DNA of 13,960 nucleotides from Lachnospiraceae bacterium UBA3332 (GTDB lineage: Bacteria; Bacillota; Clostridia; Lachnospirales; Lachnospiraceae): contig DERU01000314.1 in assembly GCA_002361095.1 (NCBI GenBank), positions 1-13,960 of the forward strand, written 5' to 3'. The position numbers and the translations under genes were made by a program. Shown piece after piece: positions 7,622-13,960 of the stretch (within the stretch, counting starts at the first letter, position 1; every line of letters starts with the position of its first letter). The notes under the pieces were generated by a model. That model had not been told where the DNA came from and made no database searches. It saw only the letters and a list, made by a program, of their open reading frames with translations.

Positions 7622-8380
7622 TTGAAAAACATGTTCAAACGCAACCAGATCATGATTACGGCATTGGCGATTATGATCGCAGTGGCAGGTTACCTGAATT
7701 TTGCGGGCACAAAGATCGGGGAAGAGGAAATGGTGAATGCGGGGGCACAGAACGCACAGGAGGATATGGCGGGATTGTTGGATTTGTCTGAGGATGATAT
7801 TGCCTATGATATTCCCAGCCTGGATTCGGACGCGGAAGGACTGGCCGTGGAGAATTACCTGGATGAAGATATGCAGGTGGCGGATCAGTCCGGCCTGACC
7901 GTGGTATCGGATTACATGGACGAGGGAATGGCAGAAGACGTCATCGATACGGACGTGATCAGCCAGGAGGCCGAGGTGCAGGACGGGGAGACACCGGGAG
8001 AAGCGGTGTACACCAGTTCGTCGGGGGTATCTGCGATGTCCTCTGCCAGGCTTTTGAAGGAGCAGACCCGTGCCAAGAATAAGGAGACTCTTTTGGAGAT
8101 CATCAATAACGCCAATATCGCGGAATCCCAGAAGCAGGAGGCCGTGGATAATATGATTGCGCTGACGGATGTGGCGGAACGGGAGACAGCGGCGGAGATT
8201 CTTCTGGAAGCGAAAGGATTTACGGACGCAGTGGTCACCATTACGCAGGACAGCGCAGATGTGGTGGTGGGGCTGGCGACGCTGACCGATGTGGAGTGCG
8301 CGCAGATAGAGGATATTGTATCGAGAAAGACCGGGATAGCGGCGGAGAATATTGTGATTAACCCGATTGCGGGAAAATGA
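7622..8380 (+). CDS. spoIIIAH: Stage III sporulation protein AH
   Basis: A 252-residue protein that in Bacillus binds forespore SpoIIQ across the two membranes. One membrane segment (about 10-27) follows a basic start (KNMFKRNQ). Residues 32-142 contain no Lys or Arg and about 30 Asp/Glu, forming a long acidic linker. The C-terminal domain (about 143-250) is the YscJ/FliF-like ring-building fold, with helices at 143-190 and strands such as DAVVTITQDSADVVVG (202-217). Bacillus SpoIIIAH is about 218 residues, so the linker accounts for the extra length. The TTG at 7622 follows GAGGG by eight bases and gives the family-like N-terminus; ATG at 7631 is the alternative. A 253-base gap with the palindromic repeat separates it from spoIIIAG. 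Confidence 0.95.
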   Translation: MKNMFKRNQIMITALAIMIAVAGYLNFAGTKIGEEEMVNAGAQNAQEDMAGLLDLSEDDIAYDIPSLDSDAEGLAVENYLDEDMQVADQSGLTVVSDYMDEGMAEDVIDTDVISQEAEVQDGETPGEAVYTSSSGVSAMSSARLLKEQTRAKNKETLLEIINNANIAESQKQEAVDNMIALTDVAERETAAEILLEAKGFTDAVVTITQDSADVVVGLATLTDVECAQIEDIVSRKTGIAAENIVINPIAGK

Positions 8381-8553
8381 ATACAACTGCAGGTCCGGAC
8401 GGCTTCTCACGGGAACTTTGACGCAGGAGTGAGGGGCGGATGCCGTGACCATTCAGCCCCGGTCCGCATAATAACCAAGGAACGTTTTTTCCCGGATTTT
8501 GCGAAACCGCAGCGTTGCAGAGCGTAAAAAAATGTGCTAAAGTAGATAGAGTG
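8381..8553. other. Gap after spoIIIAH; no convincing terminator
   Basis: The spoIIIA block should end here. The only hairpin I find is weak (GCGGA/TCCGC plus CCG/CGG, 8436-8467, loop about 14 bases) and is not followed by a T-run; a T6 tract occurs about 17 bases later. A perfect 8-base palindrome GTCCGGAC lies at 8393-8400. No gene is supported on either strand. Confidence 0.5.
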
Positions 8554-8562
8554 TGATATACT
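8554..8562 (+). promoter_or_regulatory. Extended -10 promoter candidate for deoB-prfC
   Basis: TGATATACT forms an extended -10 (TG, one base, TATACT; five of six to TATAAT). The -35 region 17 bases upstream (GTGCTA, 8534-8539) is poor, as is common for extended -10 promoters. The surroundings are A+T-rich compared with the rest of the window. The leader to deoB would be about 75 bases. Confidence 0.45.
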
Positions 8563-8644
8563 AAAGTGTATTGAATATACGGGTACCGATCGTAGGAGGG
8601 ACTGTACGCAGGGCTCCGCCGTTTCGGGTAAAGGAGAGTGCAGG

Positions 8645-9802
8645 ATGAAGAGAGTGTTTTTGATTGTGTTGGACAGTGTGGGAATCGGGGAGATGCCGGA
8701 TGCGGCTTCCTATGGGGATGCCGGAACCAATACTTTGAAGGCGGCCGCTTCCAGCCCTTATTTTGAGATGCCCAATATGGCAAAGCTTGGACTTTTTAAT
8801 CTGGACGGAGTTGAGTGGCATGCGGATGCGGACCGGATTGCGGGCAGGATTGCGAGGATGAAAGAGGCTTCCCGGGGAAAAGATACGACGATCGGTCATT
8901 GGGAAATTGCCGGAATTTATTCGCCAAAGCCGCTTCCCACTTATCCGGACGGTTTTCCCAGGGAGGTATTGGACCGTTTTTGCCAGGCGACGGGCAGGGG
9001 GGTATTGTGCAACCGCCCTTATTCCGGGACGGCGGTCATTCAGGAATACGGCGACGAACACGTGCGGACAGGGGATTTAATTGTATACACATCGGCGGAC
9101 AGTGTGTTTCAGGTTGCGGCGCATGAGGATGTGGTTTGTGTGGAAGAATTATACCGTTATTGTGAGATTGCGCGCAGCCAGCTTGTCGGGGAACACGGTG
9201 TGGGAAGGGTGATTGCCCGTCCTTTTGTGGGAGAAAGCGGCAGTTATACCAGAACGCCCAGACGGCATGATTTTTCCCTCATGCCGCCCGGCACGACCAT
9301 GCTGGATCAGCTTGTGGAGGCGGGAAAGAAAGTGATCGGCGTGGGCAAGATCCGGGATATTTTCGCGGGGAAGGGAATTTCGGAATATGTGACGACAACG
9401 GGCAACGCGGACGGCATTGAGAAAACCATGGCATATATGGAACAGGATTTTGAGGGATTGTGTTTTGTGAATCTGGTGGACTATGACATGCTTTACGGAC
9501 ATCGGCGGGATATTGACGGGTATGCGAAGGCGCTTTCTTATTTTGACAGGAAGCTGCCGCAGCTGCTGGGGCTTTTGCGCAAGGAGGATATTCTTATGAT
9601 TACGGCAGACCATGGCTGCGACCCGTCCTATACAAAGACCACGGATCATACGCGGGAATACACGCCTTTTTTGATGGCGGGACCTGGGGTAATCCCCAGG
9701 AATCTGGGAACCCGGGATACTTTTGCGGATATCGCGACTACCGTATTGGATTATTTTGGGATTGCGCCGGCGTTTGCGGGGGCATCCATGCTTTCGGTAT
9801 AA
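8645..9802 (+). CDS. deoB: Phosphopentomutase
   Basis: A 385-residue cytoplasmic enzyme interconverting ribose- or deoxyribose-1-phosphate and the 5-phosphate, linking nucleoside salvage to the pentose phosphate pathway. It belongs to the alkaline phosphatase superfamily. Comparing with the Bacillus cereus enzyme from memory, the metal ligands map to Asp10, Asp281, His286, Asp322, His323 and His335, and the phosphorylated threonine to Thr81 in DTTIGHWEI. ADSVFQVAAHE, RPFVGE and DHTREY are further family motifs. The ATG follows AAAGGAG by eight bases. prfC starts 24 bases downstream, so the two probably share a transcript. No other nucleoside-salvage gene (deoD, pdp, deoC) is adjacent. Confidence 0.97.
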   Translation: MKRVFLIVLDSVGIGEMPDAASYGDAGTNTLKAAASSPYFEMPNMAKLGLFNLDGVEWHADADRIAGRIARMKEASRGKDTTIGHWEIAGIYSPKPLPTYPDGFPREVLDRFCQATGRGVLCNRPYSGTAVIQEYGDEHVRTGDLIVYTSADSVFQVAAHEDVVCVEELYRYCEIARSQLVGEHGVGRVIARPFVGESGSYTRTPRRHDFSLMPPGTTMLDQLVEAGKKVIGVGKIRDIFAGKGISEYVTTTGNADGIEKTMAYMEQDFEGLCFVNLVDYDMLYGHRRDIDGYAKALSYFDRKLPQLLGLLRKEDILMITADHGCDPSYTKTTDHTREYTPFLMAGPGVIPRNLGTRDTFADIATTVLDYFGIAPAFAGASMLSV

Positions 9803-9826
9803 AAGGGAACGGCGGAGGAACGACCA

Positions 9827-11422
9827 TTGGCGAACTTGAAAGAAGAAATTAACAGAAGAAGGACATTTGCGATTATATCCCACCCGGATGCCGGGAAAAC
9901 GACGCTCACGGAGAAGCTGCTGCTTTATGGGGGCGCGATCAATCTGGCGGGTTCGGTTAAGGGAAAGGCGACGGCCAGACATGCGGTGTCGGACTGGATG
10001 GAAATTGAAAAGCAGAGGGGAATTTCCGTTACCTCCTCTGTGCTGCAGTTTGAATATGACGGTTACTGCATCAATATTTTGGATACGCCGGGACATCAGG
10101 ACTTTTCGGAGGACACATACCGCACGCTGATGGCGGCGGATTCCGCAGTCATGGTCATTGACGGGGGGAAAGGCGTGGAGGCACAGACCCGGAAGCTGTT
10201 TAAGGTCTGTGTCATGCGCAGGATTCCGATTTTTACGTTTATCAATAAGATGGACCGGGATGCCAACGATACCTTTGATCTGCTGGACGAGATCGAAAAG
10301 GAACTGGGGATTGCGACCTGTCCCATGAATTGGCCGATCGGTTCCGGAAAAAGCTTTAAAGGAGTGTATGACCGGGAGAAAGCGTGTGTCATCACGTATT
10401 CCGATACGGAAAAGGGAACCCGGGAGGGGGAAGCGACGGAAATACCTTTGGATCAGTTGGACAGGCTTACCGGGTTTGTGGGGGAGAACCTGAAGGACAA
10501 GCTGCTGGAGGAAATTGAACTTTTGGACGGCGCGAGCGCAGAGTTTGACCTGGATAAGGTGCGGGCAGGCGTGTTGACACCGGTGTTTTTTGGATCCGCG
10601 CTGACAAATTTCGGTGTGGAGGATTTTTTGCAGCACTTTTTGCAGATGACTACCACGCCGCTGCCAAGAAGGTCGGATCTGGGTCTGATTGACCCGGCGG
10701 AGAATGGTTTTTCCGCTTTTGTGTTTAAAATTCAGGCGAACATGAACAAGGCACACAGGGACCGGATTGCGTTTATGAGAATCTGCTCCGGCAGATTTGA
10801 TGCCGATATGGAGGTCAGGCATGTGCAGGGCGGCCGTATGATGCGCCTCTCCCAACCGCAGCAGATTATGGCGAATGACAGAAAGATTTTGGAACAGGCA
10901 TATGCCGGGGATATTATCGGTGTGTTTGACCCGGGGATTTTTTCCATCGGGGATACGCTTTGCATGCCGAAGGAGCAATTTCAATATGAAGGGATTCCCA
11001 CATTTGCGCCGGAACATTTTGCGAGGGTACGCCAGGTGGATACCATGAAGCGTAAACAGTTTGTCAAGGGAATCACCCAGATTGCGCAGGAAGGCGCCAT
11101 TCAGATTTTTCAGGAATTGAATACCGGCATGGAAGAGATCATTGTGGGTGTGGTAGGCGTCCTGCAGTTTGATGTGCTCAAGTTCCGTCTGGAGAATGAG
11201 TATAATGTGGATATCAGGCTGGAACCCCTTCCTTATGAGCACATCCGGTGGATTGCGAATAAGGAGGAGGTGGATTTGACGAAACTGGTGGGAACGTCCG
11301 ATATGAAAAAAATCCAGGATTTGAAAGGCAATCCGCTGCTTTTGTTTGTCAATTCCTGGAGCGTGGGTATGGTGCTTGACAGGAATGTAGGGCTTGTGCT
11401 TTCCGAGTTTGGGAACAATTGA
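9827..11422 (+). CDS. prfC: Peptide chain release factor 3 (RF3)
   Basis: A 531-residue translational GTPase that removes RF1 or RF2 from the ribosome after termination. The G1 motif is HPDAGKTT (19-26), switch I has RGISVTS (64-70), G3 is DTPGH (86-90) and G4 is NKMD (140-143). The EKQRGIS context and the FKIQANMNKAHRDR segment near 295-310 separate RF3 from EF-G. A C-terminal RF3 domain follows, and length matches E. coli RF3 (529). The TTG start is supported by GGAGGA eight bases upstream. Pairing with deoB looks like transcriptional convenience; I know of no functional link. Confidence 0.97.
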   Translation: MANLKEEINRRRTFAIISHPDAGKTTLTEKLLLYGGAINLAGSVKGKATARHAVSDWMEIEKQRGISVTSSVLQFEYDGYCINILDTPGHQDFSEDTYRTLMAADSAVMVIDGGKGVEAQTRKLFKVCVMRRIPIFTFINKMDRDANDTFDLLDEIEKELGIATCPMNWPIGSGKSFKGVYDREKACVITYSDTEKGTREGEATEIPLDQLDRLTGFVGENLKDKLLEEIELLDGASAEFDLDKVRAGVLTPVFFGSALTNFGVEDFLQHFLQMTTTPLPRRSDLGLIDPAENGFSAFVFKIQANMNKAHRDRIAFMRICSGRFDADMEVRHVQGGRMMRLSQPQQIMANDRKILEQAYAGDIIGVFDPGIFSIGDTLCMPKEQFQYEGIPTFAPEHFARVRQVDTMKRKQFVKGITQIAQEGAIQIFQELNTGMEEIIVGVVGVLQFDVLKFRLENEYNVDIRLEPLPYEHIRWIANKEEVDLTKLVGTSDMKKIQDLKGNPLLLFVNSWSVGMVLDRNVGLVLSEFGNN

Positions 11423-11483
11423 GTCTGGCCGTCCTGTCCGGAGTCCGGGAATCTTTCAGGTAAGGGCGGTGAATAGGGGACAG

Positions 11484-12701
11484 ATGGGAAAATATGCGAT
11501 AACTTTGGTTTTGGGAATGGTGCTGCTGGCATTTGGCGGCTGTGTAGGCCTAGGTCCGCAGGAGGCGTCGGCAGACAGCGCTACGCAAAAGATTCCGGCA
11601 GCGGCCGGGGGCGGACAAGAGATTTTTTGTGATTTTGGGGAAGGGGAGGAAGCGGTTGCGGTTGCGGCAAGGCCGGGGGCGGACAGCGGAAAAGACGAGG
11701 ACTTTTATTATGCGTATACGGCCCTGGAATCACAGCAGGAGAGGCAGCTTTACGGGGAAATATTACATTCCCTGTTGGAATTGGAAGAAGAGACGGAACT
11801 TTCCGTGCTGGACACGGAACTTGTGGATTCGGTTTTTCAATGTGTGATGGCGGATCACCCTGAAATTTTTTATGTGGACGGCTATACGACCACCGTTTAT
11901 CGGCTGGGAAGTGTGGTTACAAGGATGGTATTCAAGGGCGGATACACGATGGGCAGGGAGGAAATACGGGACAGCAGCACACGGATAGAGGAGCGGATCC
12001 GGGAATGGCTGTCCGGCGCCCCTGTAGGAGACGATTATGAAACCGTGAAATATTTGTATGAGTACCTGATTCTGCATACGGAGTATGAATTGGGGTGCGC
12101 AGACAATCAAAATATCCGTTCCGTTTTGCTCAACGGGAAATCGGTATGTCAGGGATATGCCAAAACATTTCAGCTTTTGTGCCAGAGAATGGGGATCGGA
12201 GCGCTTTTGGTCACCGGTATGATCGGCGGGCAAAGGCACGGCTGGAATATGGTATGCATGGACGGGCAGTGGTATCATATCGATCCCACATGGGGGGATG
12301 CCTCCTACCGGCAGGCGGAGACAGGATATCCCCAAACGTCCTTTCCGGTAGTGAATTATGAATGCTTTGGACTGACAACGCAGCAGATGGAAGAGACCCA
12401 TGTGTTGGAAAAGGGGCAGCGTCTGCCCGAGTGCACGGCAGTGGAGAATGCGTATTACCGGCGGGAAGGGCTTTTTTTGGAGAGCGCGGACTGGGAGCGG
12501 CTGTCGGATATTTTTCAAAAAGCGCGGCAGCAGGGGAGCGGCATGGTCACGTTTCAATGTGCGGACGATGCCGTGTATACACAGGTTTACAATATGCTGA
12601 TTGAGGAACAACGGCTTTTTGAACTTTTGCAGATGGACGAGGGTAAGGCGGCCTACGCGGATTCGCCAAAGAAGCGGATCTTAAGCTTTTGGATGCCGTG
12701 A
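11484..12701 (+). CDS. Secreted transglutaminase/protease-like protein, probable lipoprotein
   Basis: A 405-residue exported protein. Residues 1-20 form a signal peptide ending in AFGGC, an imperfect lipobox (Phe at -3), so lipid attachment at Cys20 is likely but not certain. A low-complexity linker (about 21-70) leads to a helical region and a transglutaminase-core domain (about 175-275). The catalytic triad is Cys222 in KSVCQGYA, His252 in RHGWN and Asp267 in HIDPTWGD. Such domains in bacteria often act as cysteine peptidases or amidases at the cell surface; the substrate is unknown. The ATG at 11484 has AGGGGA only four bases upstream; GTG at 11469 is an alternative adding five residues. 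It lies 61 bases after prfC without an obvious promoter. Confidence 0.85.
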   Translation: MGKYAITLVLGMVLLAFGGCVGLGPQEASADSATQKIPAAAGGGQEIFCDFGEGEEAVAVAARPGADSGKDEDFYYAYTALESQQERQLYGEILHSLLELEEETELSVLDTELVDSVFQCVMADHPEIFYVDGYTTTVYRLGSVVTRMVFKGGYTMGREEIRDSSTRIEERIREWLSGAPVGDDYETVKYLYEYLILHTEYELGCADNQNIRSVLLNGKSVCQGYAKTFQLLCQRMGIGALLVTGMIGGQRHGWNMVCMDGQWYHIDPTWGDASYRQAETGYPQTSFPVVNYECFGLTTQQMEETHVLEKGQRLPECTAVENAYYRREGLFLESADWERLSDIFQKARQQGSGMVTFQCADDAVYTQVYNMLIEEQRLFELLQMDEGKAAYADSPKKRILSFWMP

Positions 12702-12737
12702 CGGTTGAAAAAAAGGATAGGCAAACGGGAAAGGTTT

Positions 12738-12746
12738 TGTTATAAT
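12738..12746 (+). promoter_or_regulatory. Extended -10 promoter for the Asp23-nusB-xseA genes
   Basis: TGTTATAAT combines the extended TG with a perfect TATAAT (12741-12746). No good -35 is seen at the usual distance, which the extended -10 can tolerate. Transcription would start near 12753, leaving a leader of about 135 bases before the next gene. Confidence 0.65.
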
Positions 12747-12795
12747 AAAAGACAGGGAAAAAGGGACGGAACGCTGCGGCGTAGTCTTATAACCC

Positions 12796-12838
12796 TGCGG
12801 TATAACCGTAAGTTTGCGTCCGCGCGGCGTCCGCAAAC
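12796..12838 (+). promoter_or_regulatory. Two adjacent hairpins in the Asp23-nusB leader
   Basis: The first hairpin (12796-12810) pairs TGCGGT with ACCGTA around an ATA loop, including one G-U pair. The second (12812-12838) pairs GTTTGCG with CGCAAAC. Its loop carries GCGCGGC (12822-12828), which is complementary to GCCGCGC (12865-12871) just ahead of the ribosome site, so an alternative fold is possible. No T-run follows, so this is not a plain terminator. I do not recognise a riboswitch class. Confidence 0.4.
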
Positions 12839-12887
12839 CTGCCTTTGCGCATGCAATCATTGAAGCCGCGCAGAAATGAGGAAATAT

Positions 12888-13274
12888 ATGGAAAAAGAAA
12901 ACAGGAACGATACACGTAACTTGCAGGAGACCGGGGATATTGGTACGGTACAGATTGCCGATGAGGTTGTGGCCATGATCGCGTCTTTGGCGACGACGGA
13001 GGTGGAAGGGGTCTGCTCCATGGCAGGAACCATTTCCAATGAACTGATGAGTAAGGTGGGAGTCAAAAACCTTACCAAAGGGGTTCGTGTGGAAGTGATC
13101 CGTTCCAGTGTGAAAGTGGAACTTGCCGTATTGATGGAATATGGTTATAACATTCCGGGCACCAGCCGGAAAGTGCAGGAGCGCGTAAAGAATGCAATTG
13201 AGAATATGACCGGGCTTACGGTGACGGATGTTAACATCCGTATTGCCGGTGTGAATTTAAATGTGGGGAAGTGA
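12888..13274 (+). CDS. Asp23/Gls24 family protein, YqhY-like
   Basis: A 128-residue small alkaline-shock-like protein. The domain begins at about residue 16 (IGTVQIADEVVAMIASLA), continues through EVEGVCSM and RVEVIRSSVKVELAV, and ends in VNIRIAGVNL, all typical of the family. Its position before nusB marks it as the counterpart of Bacillus YqhY, which lies beside accBC and is linked to lipid metabolism control; the biochemical role is unclear. ATG 12888 has GAGG six bases upstream; an ATG at 12876 adds four residues (MRKY) but has no ribosome site. It is soluble and cytoplasmic. Confidence 0.92.
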   Translation: MEKENRNDTRNLQETGDIGTVQIADEVVAMIASLATTEVEGVCSMAGTISNELMSKVGVKNLTKGVRVEVIRSSVKVELAVLMEYGYNIPGTSRKVQERVKNAIENMTGLTVTDVNIRIAGVNLNVGK

Positions 13275-13328
13275 AAAAACGGGCATTTTAGCAGGAAAAA
13301 CGGTTACGCATAGCATACGGGAGCGCAG

Positions 13329-13727
13329 ATGAACAGAAGAGAACAGAGGGAACAGATTTTCAAGCTGTTGTTTCGGGTAGAGTTTAACGGTTTACAGGAT
13401 ATGTCCGAACAGTGCAGTCTTTTTTTTGCGGATGAAGAGATTGCCGCAGGGGAAAAGGATATTGCCTATATTCAGGGAAAGTATGAGAAAATTGCGCAGA
13501 AACTGCAAGAGATCGATAAAATGATTGACGAGACTGCAATGGGGTGGAATACGAAGCGGATGGGGAAAGTGGATTTGACGATTATCCGTTTGGCAGTTTA
13601 TGAGATCAAATACGACGAGGAGATTCCCACCGGCGTGGCGATCAATGAAGCGGTGGAACTGGCCAAAAAATTCGGACAGGACAATTCGGCCGGATTTGTC
13701 AATGGGGTTTTGGCGAAATTTGCGTAA
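13329..13727 (+). CDS. nusB: Transcription antitermination protein NusB
   Basis: A 132-residue all-helical RNA-binding protein that, with NusE (S10), binds boxA in rRNA transcripts and limits premature termination. The N-terminal Arg-rich helix (NRREQREQIFKLLF) contacts RNA. The C-terminal block with KVDLTIIRLAVYEIKY, PTGVAINEAVELAKKFG and FVNGVL is diagnostic. Length matches the family. GGGAG precedes the ATG, 54 bases after the Asp23-family gene, and xseA follows after 21 bases. Confidence 0.97.
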   Translation: MNRREQREQIFKLLFRVEFNGLQDMSEQCSLFFADEEIAAGEKDIAYIQGKYEKIAQKLQEIDKMIDETAMGWNTKRMGKVDLTIIRLAVYEIKYDEEIPTGVAINEAVELAKKFGQDNSAGFVNGVLAKFA

Positions 13728-13748
13728 AATGACGGTAACGGGGTAGAT

Positions 13749-13960
13749 ATGAAAAGCGTTTATACGGTAACGCAGGTCAATTCTTATATCAGGCATATGT
13801 TTACGCAGGACTTTATGCTGCAGTCCATTTTGGTCAAAGGCGAGGTAAGCAATTGCAAGTATCATTCTTCCGGTCATATTTATTTTACCCTGAAGGACGA
13901 GAGGGGGACGATTGCCTGTGTCATGTTTGCGGGAAACCGGAGCGGGCTCCGGTTTCAGAT
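13749..13960 (+). CDS. xseA: Exonuclease VII large subunit (5' part only)
   Basis: The first 70 codons of a gene cut by the window end. The sequence begins KSVYTVTQVNSYIRHMF and contains LVKGEVSNCKYHSSGHIYF, the N-terminal OB-fold that binds single-stranded DNA in XseA. Exonuclease VII degrades single-stranded DNA in both directions and works with the small subunit XseB, expected downstream. It follows nusB directly; folD, which lies between them in B. subtilis, is absent. Confidence 0.95.
   Translation, partial: MKSVYTVTQVNSYIRHMFTQDFMLQSILVKGEVSNCKYHSSGHIYFTLKDERGTIACVMFAGNRSGLRFQ

Noticed and set aside
7578..7625. Fifteen-codon frame whose stop overlaps the spoIIIAH TTG
   Set aside because: No clear ribosome site and no conserved feature; too short to support as a leader peptide.
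7430..8452. Minus-strand open frame of 340 codons opposite spoIIIAH
   Set aside because: It is antisense to spoIIIAH and its N-terminal end is just the palindromic repeat, so it is not a gene.
8436..8467. Hairpin as a rho-independent terminator for spoIIIA
   Set aside because: Short, bulged stem with a large loop and no directly following T-run.
9149..11242. Minus-strand open frame of 697 codons across deoB and prfC
   Set aside because: It lies antisense to two certain genes, its translation is His/Arg/Leu-rich with no family motif, and it follows from the purine bias of the coding strand.

Overview
The window suits a spore-forming, G+C-moderate Clostridia member, most likely Lachnospiraceae. 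It carries a complete spoIIIA cluster, the YqhY/Asp23-nusB-xseA order typical of endospore formers, several TTG starts, and a purine-rich coding strand. All supported genes lie on the + strand. I see no tRNA, rRNA, CRISPR array, phage gene or transposase. The family assignment is inference from gene content and style.

Region 1 (1-8380) is the sporulation block. A near-consensus sigma-E-type promoter (62-90) precedes a SERCA-like P-type Ca2+ ATPase (187-2892). The 3' end of the ATPase gene overlaps spoIIIAA, and spoIIIAA to spoIIIAH follow. The AA ATPase, the AB-AC-AD-AE membrane proteins and the AF, AG and AH ring proteins build the mother-cell half of the SpoIIIA-SpoIIQ channel that supports the engulfed forespore. 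The layout implies that the calcium pump is made in the mother cell with the channel. This coupling is the most notable idea in the window. A palindromic, MITE-like element (7398-7550) sits between spoIIIAG and spoIIIAH.

Region 2 (8381-12701) holds deoB (phosphopentomutase), prfC (peptide release factor 3) and a secreted, probably lipid-anchored protein with a transglutaminase/protease-like Cys-His-Asp triad. An extended -10 promoter candidate lies upstream of deoB. These three genes interrupt the spoIIIA to yqhY-nusB-xseA order known from Bacillus, where accB-accC occupy that place.

Region 3 (12702-13960) has an extended -10 promoter with a canonical TATAAT, a roughly 135-base leader with two adjacent hairpins, a YqhY-like Asp23-family gene, nusB, and the 5' end of xseA running off the window. 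FolD, which separates nusB and xseA in B. subtilis, is absent here.
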